Notes under the pieces: model-generated
The model's input: the letters and a program-made list of their open reading frames with translations, nothing else
Databases searched by the model: none
What the model was told of the DNA's origin: nothing
Made by a program: the position numbers and the translations under genes
From: Chiua virens
Lineage: Eukaryota > Basidiomycota > Agaricomycetes > Boletales > Boletaceae
NCBI GenBank assembly: GCA_019787685.1
Contig: JAHNUO010000020.1
Location: 62,001-126,000, forward strand
Reading direction: 5' to 3'
DNA length: 64,000 nucleotides
Shown: positions 21,714 through 33,894 of the stretch, one piece after another
How positions within the stretch are numbered: the stretch's first letter is position 1
Layout of the letters: the number at the start of each line of letters is the position of its first letter

Positions 21714-24171
21714 GGCTTTGTCTGACTCATAATCCAGATCCAGAGGCCAGAGGACCTGTGAGAACTGGGGGCACAGTTTATAACGTTTGATGGACATCAT
21801 ACCTTGGGAGGAGCCAAGAACCACGGGGGAAAGCTCCCCGCATGCTGCAAGGGACAAGTGCTCTGGTACTCCTGGAAAGCATTACACGTGCAGTGTCAGG
21901 CGCAAAGTCACAACTGGCACTGTAAATGAGTCCAACGATGATCAGTTGAGAATCAACATCAACGTCGACCGTCACGGTGGAAAGAAATTACTAAAATTCC
22001 ATAATGGACTGAAAGCTATCAAGCTTGCAGATTCAGGGTAGTTAGTCATTGTTGCCAAATGACGTACATGTGTGACTGAGAATGTCACACGTCACACGAT
22101 GAACACTGCACAGCATGACGTGAGATCTATGGCCCAAGCAGTTCTCAAGCCTCTCTCTTTCACTCCTCACACTGGCCCTGCTCGTCGAACCCACCGCACC
22201 ACGCCCAACGCGCCTTCTCTCGATCGGCGCTCCACCGTTCCATGGGCCCGGTTAGCGGCACCCGCGTAGTGGGGCTGCGAGGGTGACCAACCAACCCTCG
22301 CAGTTCTCTCGCTTACAGTAAGTACCCGCCGGGTCGAAGCGCAGCGCGCTTGCCCGCCTCTCCCTCTCTTCGATCATGCTTCCTCATAGCATACATGTAC
22401 GCACCTAGCTACACATGTATATATTCACCGTCTCGAGCTTACAACGAGCGAAGCACAAGTCCAAAGATCGAACTCACCAGCCTCGCTATGTAGAAGGGTC
22501 CAGGATCAGCGCACTTGGAGCCTCAACATGCCGTTCAGTCGCTCAGTCGGAGGGAACTAGACATACACGTTCATTTTCACAGGCACCTAGGAAAATGAAG
22601 ATGCCATCCTGTGGGGTCGGATAACGATAAGGACATGCCACCGCCAGCTATTCATAGACAGAATGCTTCTCGGTCACAGACAGCAACATGGCGATGGGCC
22701 AAGGCGGAAATTACCAATGCATGTTGGCCCGATCGTCGTATCGTTGAAGGTACTAAAACAGTGAGCCTAATTCGTTCCCAGGGCCGGTGAATAGATATCA
22801 ACGAATCACAAAGGTCTAGCTCATAGCACCAGATGCATGTGGTAGGATCGTGGATGCTTCTTGATGTCGTATGAATGGCAAGCATGTTCGGCTGGCTTGG
22901 CGGATAGTGTGTAACATCAGCACTGGTCATGATTAATATTCAATAGGGAACCACCCTTCCTCGTTCCTGGACCAGCTAAAACAAATCTGACTATCGCCAT
23001 GTTTACTTTTCCTGTGCTGATCAGACAGGTGTGCATTTAAGTTCTTCAAGCTACTCCATGTAACGTTCATTCAGTTCCAGCGCCAGAGTTGTACCCAAGC
23101 TGTATGTACGTTGAGATGAACGCATCGGAAATGGCAGTGGCTTCGATGAAGCAACCATAAAAAACCCACGGTAATGTAGTAGGCTGTTCTCATCACTCGG
23201 AACCCTACCTTTTCTCATGGCTTTCCTCTGCCACACAGGACCCGATTCCTTCGAACCCTGTTCTTCTGCCTTGGATCACCAGCATAGGAGTCAGCCAAAT
23301 AACCATTCCTGCGCCTGCTTAAACTGTTCGTCATATATTTCTGGCCAGTGGATCCCGCTGGTACCACTCTTGACTCAAGCTCAGACGAGAATCCTCCGAG
23401 TCCCTTTGCGTCCGAATCTAACACCGCAAGGCATGAGCACGGTGGGACCACGTTGCAAGTGGACGTTCTTATGTGGCCGAAAAGAAGTCAGACCCGCATG
23501 CATGTGGATACCGTATTGATCACTCTTGCTTTGGGATGCGGGAATCGGCGAACGGATCTAAACGACCATTGCCACAGTATGGCTATGGCAGCCCCGGTGA
23601 TCAATGAGTCTCGTATATCCCGGACCTACATTGACGCTTTACACGGGCATGAGTCAAAGTCATCGTGCTCAACGCCGATGGACTTAAAACATAGTTTTGA
23701 GTTGGAAATGGACTGACACGCTACTGAGCAAGAATAAACAAAAGTGTGGCCCAGGCCCTTAGACTTGCCACCGAATGCGTGTTGTACCGATGTTCCAAGA
23801 AGATCCGACCGCATTTGGGCCAGCAGTGTTGATAAGGGCGGTGTGGTGACTCAGAAGGGTGGATCTAAACCTAAACGGTGAGGAGATTTAACACGATCGG
23901 TACAGGATGGAGTGATGTGCCTAGCTCGTTCCCAAGCCTAGCGGTTCTCCGCTATTCCGGATTACTTGAGTGTGACGCCCGTACCATTCGCTTGCTGAAA
24001 TTACAATTCGTTAGCTCCAGCCGCCTCAGCGCGTGACGCTCAGCACACTGTTCTACACCATCGTAACGTGAATCATTCAATGGATTTATAAACTCGTCTG
24101 ATTGGTGTAATTAACCACACCTTTCTTTGTCTCCCTTCGAATTGTCTTGGATCATTCGTGTTAGTGAAGAC
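21714..24171. other. Intergenic stretch between Hsp70-like fragment and 7-TM copy B
   Basis: 21,780-21,980 is duplicated Hsp70-like 5' flank. A probable solo LTR occupies 22,071-22,525. 23,100-23,990 is the duplicated upstream flank of the 7-TM gene and resembles 17,940-18,900. No protein-coding gene is recognised. Confidence 0.45.
22071..22525. mobile_element. Probable solo LTR, about 455 bp
   Basis: The block is bounded by TGTGACTG... and ...GCCTCA (TG...CA ends) and flanked on both sides by the pentamer ACATG (22,066-22,070 and 22,526-22,530), as expected of a 5-bp target duplication. Inside is a TATA-like stretch (GTATATATTCA near 22,416 on the plus strand, GAATATATAC read from the other) and a GC-rich core unlike its surroundings. 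No internal retrotransposon genes or second LTR are nearby, so it would be a solo LTR. Confidence 0.45.
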
Positions 24172-25996
24172 ATGTCTTCCGCTCTACAGTCTTCCCTCTC
24201 GGCCATTCGGCATAACTATGTGTCTCGTACGTCCGTCGACACTCGTTTAGGTCAATATCAGTCTCATACACTTCCCATAGTCACTGCCCTCGTCGCTGTC
24301 GGATATGATTACGGTAAGGCATATGTTCTCTTCACATATTAGGCACGAGCTCTAAGTCGTACTTCGGCAGTCCTCGTATTTCCACAAGAGGTACTATACA
24401 CATACTCTCTGTCACGGACAGGTTTACGTGATCGATATCAATGAAGATAGAATACATCTGGGTAAGCAATAGTCATTTTTGGAGTTGACACATTACTGAC
24501 AAGACTGCAGACCAAGCCATGGACCCGGGTGTCAACACTGTTCATGATTGTGTGTTCCGAATTCCGAATTTCCGATTCGCTAGCATGTTCACCAACAGCT
24601 TGCTTTTAGGTTCGTTATTGTGGCCTAATAAATTTGACGTGGGCTTATGGCTTTTGTAACACGTACTGAATGCTGACCAAGTGCCCTCAGATGTAGTTAT
24701 TTCCTTTGTAAGTTTGATACAGCGAACTTGGATTTGATTAAGATCTAACTATGGTGAAAGTGAAAAGAAATCTCATACCTGGCCCCGCAGAAGTCAGTGT
24801 ATTTCTATCGATGACTATTGTATGTGCTGATATGAATTACTGGGATTGCGTACTTCTAGATGTACGTATTGAATAAATCAGTTTCCGTGCCTTTGAAGCA
24901 CAACTAGCATTTATTCAACAGTTGTGAGCTCTCTCTCGAAGTCCTCTTCGTCATTCCATTCACCTGTACTACAAGGCCAAATATTGGGCAATATCGAGTA
25001 TTGGACATACATCCTTTTTCTCAGCGCTGCTGATCGTGAGTGGACATGTAACTCAAATCAGAGCATGAAATTGATGACTTCGATGACAGTCGTAATGATC
25101 CTGCGTGTATGGGCGATCCACAGTCGATCCAGGACGATCCTAGTCATTCTTCTTACCCTTTTTTCCGCTGAGGCTATTTCCATGGGAGTAGCTTTTGTGG
25201 TTTACATCCAATCGAGAAGTGAACAATGTACGTACATATTGGCTTAGTCATTACATGAATGTTGACTCAACGGTCAGATCCCATCATTCAAGCTCAAGGA
25301 CTGGAATATACATTCTGCGTGAGGCATGTCAGGAAGCCCATATTCCAGGTAGTCTCCAACATTCTTCAAATTGCTTTTGCTGTGGTGTTGTGCATGCTCG
25401 CGATCGTCAAGTTCGTCAGGCAGTCACTTCAAATGTACAAAGTGTCAAGACGGTGGCAATTCAACCGATACATCAACGCTCTCTTGCAACAAGGCATTGT
25501 CTACTTCTTTGTGTACGTCTCCCTTTCTACCTGACTTTGACTTGCTCACAGGTATTCTTTATGCCGCTCATGGCGGCTTTCCCGTCACAGCATCTTCGTG
25601 CTGAACCTCATCGATCTACTGTCAAGCACGGGAAAAATTCCTGGCATGGGCTGGCGATACATATTAGCGTGTATCTTGGCAGACATGCCCGCATACACTT
25701 TTACCCCTCGATTCATCATCAGCCTGCGTGAGATGTACGCAAACGATATTCAAAGCAGATGTGGGATCGACGTTGGGCTGGGTTTGTCCACGTTATCAAG
25801 CTGCGACAGCGGTGACAGAGAACAGCTCGAGTTCGTTTCTTATACGCAGAGCGATGCCGTGGAGAATATCAGGGCAGATGATGGGCAGAACGATGCTGTG
25901 GAGAATATCAGAGCAGATGATGGCAGAACGAGGGGAGGGATATCGAGTTGGCCGTACCAAGCCGGGAGCTTGGGCCCGCTTAGCAAGGCAAAGTGA
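24172..25996 (+). CDS. Seven-helix membrane protein, DUF6533-type (copy B)
   Basis: Tandem paralogue of copy A with the same exon order. The start MSSALQSSLSAIRHNYVSRT is followed by the first helix LPIVTALVAVGYDYG, then IEYIW and PWTRVST, ILGNIEYWTYILFLSAAD, VVMILRVWAIHSRSRTILVI, LLTLFSAEAISMGVAFVVYI, VVSNILQIAFAVVLCMLAIV and a last helix FVLNLIDLLSSTGKIPG, then CILADMPAYTFTPRFIISLR. The cytoplasmic tail carries a tandem duplication: DAVENIRADDGQN followed by DAVENIRADDGRT (25,855-25,932). No break was found. Function unknown. Its promoter resembles those of A and C, so the copies may be co-regulated (inference). Confidence 0.75.
25855..25932 (+). repeat. In-frame tandem repeat in the tail of 7-TM copy B
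   Basis: Two adjacent near-identical units of about 39 bp code DAVENIRADDGQN and DAVENIRADDGRT. Copies A and C have a single related unit (EVAENIGLDDGQN, DVTENIEADDMQD), so the duplication is specific to B and recent. Confidence 0.75.
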
Positions 25997-26743
25997 TTGT
26001 TGTCCCTTGAGTAATAGTGTTTTCCTCCGTTTATGTCCTGAAAGTGATTGTAGAATAGTACTAATATAATGTTGAACGTTTGAACGTCGGGCGCTTGAGC
26101 CTTACGAGATGATCGATCCGACTCGGTGATGCGGATTTTGGGCTCCGCGGACTCGGAAGAGGCCAGTGCAGTGCAACTGTACATACAACCAAAAACGCAA
26201 GATCTATCCGAGTCTACATAGCGCATCTCTAGCCTCTCTGAGTCAATGTCAACCGTTCGTTCTTTCCCTCCCTTTTCCCTCCTTTTTCATATCACTAGAT
26301 CAAATCCAGACTCGGAGCGGGTAGGTATGCATTTACGTTGAGACAAATGCCCATCGGGATTTCCAGTCCGGCTTCGATGGCAACACCGAAGCTGTAGTAC
26401 CAGTGTCGTGGCCTTACCTACAATACAGTGCGGGACTGGCAGATCCGGGCCAACATTGCAACAATGCTCACAAGAAAGACAACTGAATGAGGAATGCCAA
26501 AACACCATAATCGATGCAGCAATGCCTCGCTCAAGCCGGCAAACTCAACTGCCGCTATTAATGTTTCAGATCACCGATCAGGATCTATGATGGATCATGG
26601 CATCCGCCCGTTCGCTTCCTCCAGCCGCGTCAGCGCCGTGACGCTCAGCACCGCAAAATGAACCAATGGCCTTATAGACTCATCTGACCAGTACAACATA
26701 CCTTCTTCCTCTCTCTCGCCCTTCGGATTGTCTCGGTACATCC
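25997..26743. other. Intergenic between 7-TM copies B and C
   Basis: The last 130 bp is the conserved family promoter. No gene is recognised in the rest. Short frames on both strands have no motif. Confidence 0.4.
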
Positions 26744-28549
26744 ATGTCTTCAACTTTACAGTCTTCGCTCTCGGCCCTTCAGCAAAGCAACTATGTATCT
26801 CGTACGCTCGTCCATGCTGGTTTTCATCTGTCTCAGTTTCACACGCTTCTCGCAGTCGCTGCGCTTATCGCTGTCGGATATGATCATGGTAAGCCATAGA
26901 TTCCATTTCAATATTGGGTACAAGCTTCAAGTTGTACTACGACAGTCCTTGTATTTCCACAAGAGGTACTACATGCATACTCTCTGAAACGGGAAGCTTT
27001 ACCTGATCGATGTCAATGAAGATAGAATACATTTGGGTAAGCAATAGCCTTTTATCGAGTTGACACATTACTGATAAGACAGCTGGCGCAGACCAAGCCG
27101 TGGACCTGGGTGTCAACACTATTCATACTAGTGTGTTCGGGGACTCTGGCTCACTAGTATATTATTCACGGTCAATTCTCTTATAGGTTCGTTACTGTGG
27201 CCTGATGAATCTGGCGTGAGCTTATGACTTTATAACGCACATGCTGGCTATTGACCCCAACTATCTATCAGATGTACCTATGTCCTTCGTAAGTTTTATG
27301 CAGATAACATGGATTTCATCAGAGATTTAACTATTGTGAAAGTGGAAATGCCTGGTCCTGCCAGTGACAAGGTATATTTCCGGAGATACATACAAAAGAC
27401 CATCAGTATGTGCTGATGCGCGTTACTGGGACTGCGTGCTCGTAGACGTACGTATTCGGTATATCCTTTTTCACTACCTTCAAAAGCGTAACTGACATCT
27501 ATTCATCAGCTGTGAGAGATCTCTTGTTGAACCCTCCCCTCATTCCATTCATCTGCACTTCAAGGCCAAATATTGAGCGATATCGAGTATTTGACATACA
27601 TTCTTTTTCTCGGCGCTGCTGATTGTGAGTAGAAATGTAACTCAAATCAGAACATGAATCTGATGATGCCGACGACAGTTGTGATGATCCTGCGCATATG
27701 GGCGATGTATCATCGATCAAGAGCGATTCCTAGGCATTCTTCTTATCCTTTTTTCCGCCGAGATTATTTCCATGGCAGTAGCTCTTGCCATCTACATCAA
27801 ATCGAGAAGCGAACAATGTATGTAGAGGCTTGCTCGATAACATGTATGCTGACTAGCCAACGGTCAGACGACACCAGTTCCAGGACTGGAATATTCATTT
27901 TGCATGGGGGTTTCTGAAAACCCTATATTCCAGGACGTGTCTAACGTCTTACAAATTATCTTCGCCGCGGTGTTGTGCCTTTTCGCGATCGGCCACTTCA
28001 TGAGGACAATCGCTTCATATATACGGTGCTACGAGACAGTGGCAACTCAACCGATACATGGATTTGCTCTTGCAGCAGGGTATCGTCTATTTCTTTGTGT
28101 ACGTGCCCCATTCTCATCCTTTTTCTCTACGATGACTCTGACTTGCTCAAATTTACTAACGGCCGGTTTCCCGTCGCAGCATCTTCCAATTGAACCTCAT
28201 TGACCTACTGGGGAACACGGGCAGAATTCCCGGCAGCGGATGGCAATACATATTTACGTGTATCTTGGCAGACGTTCCCGCGTACACGCTGACCCCTCGA
28301 TTCATCATCAGCCTACGGGAGATGTACGCAAATGACGTTCAGGGCAGATCTAGTTGCGGGATCGACTCCGGACTTGGTCTTTCCACGTTTTCAAGCTGCG
28401 ACAGCGTTTCTACAGAGCCGATCAAGTTCGTTACTGATGCACAGTTCGACGTCACGGAGAATATCGAGGCGGATGATATGCAAGACGATAGGAGGAAAAA
28501 CGTGGAGGTGGGGCAAAATGAGGGGAGGGAAGACATGGCGTTGGTATGA
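26744..28549 (+). pseudogene. Seven-helix membrane protein, DUF6533-type (copy C), frameshifted
   Basis: Same exon order as A and B (MSSTLQSSLSALQQSNYVSR, IEYIW, YLTYILFLGAAD, VVMILRIWAMYHRSRAI, DVSNVLQIIFAAVLCLFAIG, LIDLLGNTGRIPG, CILADVPAYTLTPRFIISLR). Two one-base insertions relative to A and B break the frame. One is at about 27,727, where GCGATTCC replaces GCGATCC after RSRAI. The other is between about 28,000 and 28,045, where the interval to CAGTGGCAACTC is 65 rather than 64 nt. Each returns a wrong frame until the next exon. The last exon and C-tail are intact, so inactivation is recent. Possible alternative: assembly error at both sites. Confidence 0.7.
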
Positions 28550-28984
28550 AGCTGGGAGTCAGCTTGGCAAGGCAAGGTGGATCTTTTCCGGTTGGTTCTT
28601 ATGATATTTTCCTCCGTTTGGGCCCCGAGAGTGATTGTACGGTGTTGTGGTACTAGGGACACTGTGAATGATCGCCTTTGAATGTCAGCATGAGCGTGTC
28701 GCTCATTTAGTAGTTTTTTCGCGCATAATGTCATAGCAGCTCAGATTTTTTAATCCTGATATTTCATCACAGGCACAATCACGTTCCCCCTGCTCATGTC
28801 GACCACTCAGTCATTTTCGCTCGACGTCCATATCAATGGATCCGGCACAAATCCAGGAATCCAGGGAGGACTTCCACGGCTACTATAATGTCGTTATCAG
28901 TAACTCCGTGCCGTTCAGCTAACACGTCCCTAGCGCGGACTGCAAGCCTGAGGGTTAGAGGCAGAGGATGAATACTCAGGCTGT
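28550..28984. other. Intergenic, degraded 3' flank of the Hsp70-like fragment
   Basis: No gene is recognised. Homology to the Hsp70-like genes on the minus strand becomes unreadable left of about 28,985. Confidence 0.4.
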
Positions 28985-29856
28985 CGAGAACCAAACGCGT
29001 TGACGTCCTTTAGTGATGCTCGATACGAGCCACCAAGCTCAATCCCACGGCGAATCCGTCACTTCTGTGCACCTTCCCAGCCATTCGGATGCGTGAAGAT
29101 GAATTGGATATCGTCCTTGACCGAGAGCCAAATATATCTCGGGTGCGATGATTCGCAGAATGTAAGTTCCAGCACACTGAAAGAGGTACTTGATTAAGTC
29201 GCTTAAAACATCGGTGATGGATTTGCCTGTTGGGAGCGGTGGGATGGCCACGGCCTGTCGTCATCTTTTATGTGCATAGAGGAGACATGTTTTGGTCGTA
29301 GGTGGGCCGAGTCACATCGATGAATTACTGACTTTCGTCAGACGAGTGCACGAGTGGCTTAGATCAGATGGAGTAAGCCCTTGTGAGGGCCGGGGAGACG
29401 ACTATGCACGACTTTTGTAAGCTGAATAATTCACGACGATGTACAAGCTGAGTCTTTGTGATGGTGACTCATTGGCCGAGCTTGGTTTGCTCGTGTTTGT
29501 GCTAATACGATGTATCGTCGATTTCCAACACTGACCATTCCATCCTTCAGTCATTGTGGTTCTCGGTCACTTTATCTTTTAGAGCCTCATAACCGACCTT
29601 TTGGAGTTTTCCTTTTGAATCATAGTACATGACAGGGGGTACTTTGCAGTCGCCGACTGATCTCACACAGCAGAAAGTCAGACTGGATGACTCGGACACA
29701 ACTCGAACAGGGCGCAAAGTTGTTGCCTCCTAACTCCCTGAGGTAGAGTACTTCCCCTGATTGGAGGATACAATACGAGACACTGTAGGTGGTCCCGATA
29801 TCAAACGCTAAAGTGAGCTGACGGCTCAACCCCTTGTATGACTTTCGTTCGAGCAT
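28985..29856 (-). pseudogene. Hsp70-like pseudogene, 5' part only
   Basis: Starts MLERKSYKGLSRQLTLAFDI and GTTYSVSYCILQ: the phosphate-1 loop is kept but one residue is lost after it. Next come VGDCKVPPVMYYDSKGKLQK and VGYEALKDKVTEN with a stop, a 200-bp unrelated interval (29,320-29,520), then LRPKHVSSMHIKDDD, a shift, and PPLPTGKSITDVLSDLIKYL with a further shift into the IYLAL...HPNGW region. The frame dissolves near 28,990. The second half of the gene, with the second ATP motif, is absent. Confidence 0.8.
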
Positions 29857-30564
29857 GGCTGAATCAGAGTTGAGATGCTACGCCCGTGCGTAGTTTATAT
29901 TCAAATTATGGGAGAATTCAAGTGATAGGGGCATGCTGATCACAAAGGGTTCTATTCGGTCGTTCCCGACGAGCGGGCGTAAAGTTACGTACCGAGTCGT
30001 CCACTGGTCCAAGACAATGCCAACGGTCGAGGACGAGCTTAGATAATGTTGATCGTTGTCGGTATGACTTGAGGGTCGCTGCCAGGCGAGATTCAACGGA
30101 TTCACGAGGTCTTCCTCAAGTGGTGACTGCTTTGGTAAATCGGTTCTCGGCATCGCCAGTATATCTAAACTGCATGTGCATGATGGATGCCACGATGCAG
30201 CTCAGCGTCGCCCAATATCGTCAAGGGTCTGATCAATGAAAGCACAGCCGTGAGTTCTCCAACACCTCGAGGCTAGCGCCTCCAACAGGCCCATTGCCCA
30301 CCCGCTTTATACTTAGGTCACCGGTAACCCCCTCTCTCGAGGCCCTTGTATGTTCGCTCGCGGATGTGCAAACTCCTTGACCACATCGTCAAGTTGATCA
30401 CATCCATGTCTAGTCGTCGACTTGGTCGTGCAGACGACAGTTCTCTCCGCTTTAGAGAATCCCGGGGTATTCCCGCGCCTCTGCCACCAGTGCCACGTCA
30501 TTCGCCAAGAGAGGTATGGCCGATATTTTGTACTGAAACATTTCTGATAGGTACATGACAGACA
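29857..30564. other. Intergenic; duplicated Hsp70-like 5' flank, then promoter region
   Basis: 29,880-30,170 appears to correspond to the duplicated 5' flank seen at 16,330-16,500 and 21,780-21,980. The rest is the upstream region of the coiled-coil gene. No gene is recognised. Confidence 0.35.
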
Positions 30565-32440
30565 ATGGGGTCGTCTCGGACGCCTGACATGTCAGAGGTG
30601 TCCGCTCGCGGTAGTGCCACCAGCCCTACTTCCCAGCTGCGAAACGAGAGTGTACACGCCAGCAATCGCTCCGACCCCCAACTACCTCGTGACACACAGG
30701 AGTCGGCGAGGGTAGAACGTGGCAGCACAGAAACTCGGAAAAGAGCAGCCACGCCCACTAGTAAAGACCAAGAATCCGTGTACTCGAAGGAAGCGGAGGG
30801 AACACAGTCGAGAGATGCGGTATGATCCCCTATTTGGACGGTAGATTGACGTGCTCAATTCGCTGCTCCACCACTTTTAGGTCAGACACTTCAAAGAAGA
30901 GGACCGACGCCGGTATGATGGGGACCGTACTAGCGATACCCTGCGTGCGATGCGTTATCCATCGTTGAGGGGGGAACCAAGACATATATCACCCTCCACT
31001 GGCGCGTGCTAAAGACACGGAGCTCAGTGCGTCCCCACCACCAAGTCTCCAACACCTTCTCGAGGCAAAGTCGAGAGAGGTCAACCATCTCCAACACGAG
31101 CTTCGAACGACGCGCAAGGAATACAAAACGGTCGTGGACTCGTATACGGAGCTCAAGGCAGGCTTCTGAGGAGCGAGAAAAGAAGCTCAGTACGACACGC
31201 CACGAGCGTCAGGCAGCACTCGAACAGATGAAAGAGGTTCAGAATGCCCATGCAGCGCTCAAGCAACAGTTTGACGAGTTGGCCAAGAAATTCAATCTTG
31301 TGCGTTACGAGCTTAAAGCGGCGCTCGAGCAAAAGCAAAAGGTAGAAGAGGAGTGCACCGACTTTGCTCAGAAATATGAGGCACAAAAGAATGAACACCA
31401 TGCTTTGAGTAACAAGCATCAATCGTTGAAGGCGGCCCTCGAGCAGCGTACGTCGGAGCTACAAGGCGTGCAGAAGTTCCTCAGCACTGCGGACACGTTC
31501 TCGGGTTCTGAGGTCGTCAACACGCTGCGAAGGCTCAATGAAGAGGTAAACCAGAACGCCACGTTCATGGCCGAGTGGTCAGTTGAGAACCTTGCGTTCG
31601 AGACACCGAATGCCGATCAAGCAAAGACGCAGACAGGGACCGTCGAACCGACGAGAGCATCAAGTGTCCTAGGTACCGGACTCCTGGAACTGCTAGGGAC
31701 GAGGAAGAACCAAGATAACCCTATCCTCGTGGAAATGGCTTTCAGGGCCTATCTGATATCTGAGCTGTATTTTGTCGCGTCGCCGTGGAGCACCGGACAA
31801 GAAGAGCAATCGCATAATCAGTACATCGATGCGATATACCAGAGGATGCGGGAAGCAGGTGAGACATGTTCGATGTGTTGCAGAACCATGCTGACCCGCC
31901 CACTCCGGCTTTTTGGCAGAGGGGCAGGCCGTATCTGGAAATTGGCGTGCGCTCACACATGCATATACGCTGCCCGCGTGTATCAGCGATCCTGAGCTCG
32001 CACAGACTTTTGTCACGACCATCGTCTCTGGTCTCTCAGACATCCTTTTAGCGGCCGGCTGCACGACGTCCAAGGAGGATATCACGGCTGCTCTTTGGTC
32101 GAAATTCGCAGAGAGGATTCACCATTTCGTTTCGCTTGCTGGACAAGTGAATAAAATAATCGGCGCGGGGGTAATTTCGGAGGATTTCGAGGTACTAGTG
32201 GTGTGGCCTGGGGTGGTGTTTGAGGAGAAAACGATGGAGAACGCTGATGACAACGGAGAAAGGGTGCATAAGGCGGAGGAGCATCAGCCTGAGGAGACAG
32301 TGCTGTGTGCAACGGAACTGGGACTGATGCAGCGAATGAGAGTCGGAGGTAGTGGGGGAGACAAGACGAAACCAACCGAGCTCATCGTCATTAAGCCTAA
32401 GGTAACTCTCACGTCGGTGCTGAACGAGCTTGTCGAGTAA
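30565..32440 (+). CDS. Coiled-coil protein of unknown function, with two apparent frame changes
   Basis: I do not know its role. Exon 1 starts MGSSRTPDMSEVSARGS and is serine/arginine-rich and disordered. After an intron (30,822-30,880) comes VRHFKEEDRRRYDGDR, then a long coiled coil: LQHLLEAKSREVNHLQHELR, SEEREKKLSTTRHERQAALE, QMKEVQNAHAALKQQFDELA and EQKQKVEEECTDFAQKYEAQ. A globular C-terminal part follows (NPILVEMAFRAYLISELYFV; after an intron, TFVTTIVSGLSDILLAAGCT), ending in KVTLTSVLNELVE. Two frame changes, near 30,985 (before KDTELSASPPPSL) and near 31,165 (between YTELKAG and SEEREKK), interrupt the expected reading. They are either real lesions or sequence errors. A 329-codon frame from 31,006 covers the rest. 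Confidence 0.6.
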
Positions 32441-32597
32441 TTCGTAGCCTCCTTTACATATAACCCTTTCGGTTTATAACTTTTGCGCAAGTAATTATGC
32501 AACTGATTCAGATTAACGCGCGAGCTTGCCAGAAGATTAGAAAGTTCATTCGAGTGTAGGGAGAATACAATAATGATACAGCAGGATAAAATAAAGT

Positions 32598-33166
32598 CTA
32601 CGAACGCTCGCCACGCAACCGTCTAGCGAGAGCAAGATCCTTGGGCTGAATGGTAACACGCTTAGCATGAATAGCAGCAAGGTTGGTGTCTTCAAAAAGA
32701 GAGACAAGATATGCCTCAGCAGCCTCCTGAAGAGCCATCACAGCAGAAGATTGGAAACGCAGGTCAGTCTGTCGATCCAGTCAGCATCAACCTCATCGAA
32801 CCAAGCACATCACAAACCTTGAAGTCCTGAGCAATTTCACGAACAAGACGTTGGAATGGCAGTTTGCGAATAAGCAATTCCGTCGACTTCTGGTACCGAC
32901 GAATTTCACGAAGAGCGACAGTACCAGGACGGAATCGATGAGGCTTCTTCACACCACCAGTTGTCTGACGACACACGCTCAGCCCCAGTCCAACGTCTCG
33001 ACAAGTAGTACTCACGTTGGCAGCAGTCTTGCGCGCAGCAGACTTGGCTGCAAGTTGTTTACGCGGGGCCTTGCCTGCAGGAGTCCTCAGTATTCTGTCA
33101 TGTACCTTTAGACTCAGTCAACTTACCACCGGTGGTCTTGCGGGCGGTCTGCTTAGTACGAGCCAT
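32598..33166 (-). CDS. Histone H3 (copy 1)
   Basis: Core nucleosomal histone. The model starts [19 protein letters not shown], then [34 protein letters not shown] and [20 protein letters not shown], and ends [13 protein letters not shown]. Four exons are separated by short introns; each junction lies where the inverted second copy has one. K4, K9, K14, K18, K23 and the K27- and K36-equivalents are all present. It is divergent from H4 copy 1 across 270 bp. The gene, its introns and the promoter are nearly identical to the inverted pair at 45.7-47.0 kb. Confidence 0.95.
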
Positions 33167-33436
33167 TGCTTGGATATGATTTCACTAGATGGTTGGCGTG
33201 GATGTCAATGGCGAATCTGACAATCCAACTTGCCCATATTTAATGTGTCACGTCGCGTCGTCACGTGCAGCACGCGTCACAACGATCAACAATTCATTAC
33301 GGAAACTCAACACAGCCACCACATCGGCCCTATATAGCGACGCGGGTAATCAAATCAATTCCACATATCTCTCGCCCTTACCGCGACACACAGCAAACAC
33401 TCTCACAACCTTCACCAACAACAAGTCTCAATTAAC
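33167..33436. promoter_or_regulatory. Bidirectional H3/H4 promoter (copy 1)
   Basis: This 270-bp spacer between the start codons of divergent H3 and H4 must drive both, as is usual for core histone pairs (established knowledge). A TATA-like TATATAG (near 33,330) faces H4 and ATATTTAAT (near 33,236) faces H3. CACGTG and GTCGCGTCGTCACGTGC-type sequences lie in the middle. An almost identical spacer lies at 46,177-46,444. Confidence 0.75.
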
Positions 33437-33894
<458 letters not shown>

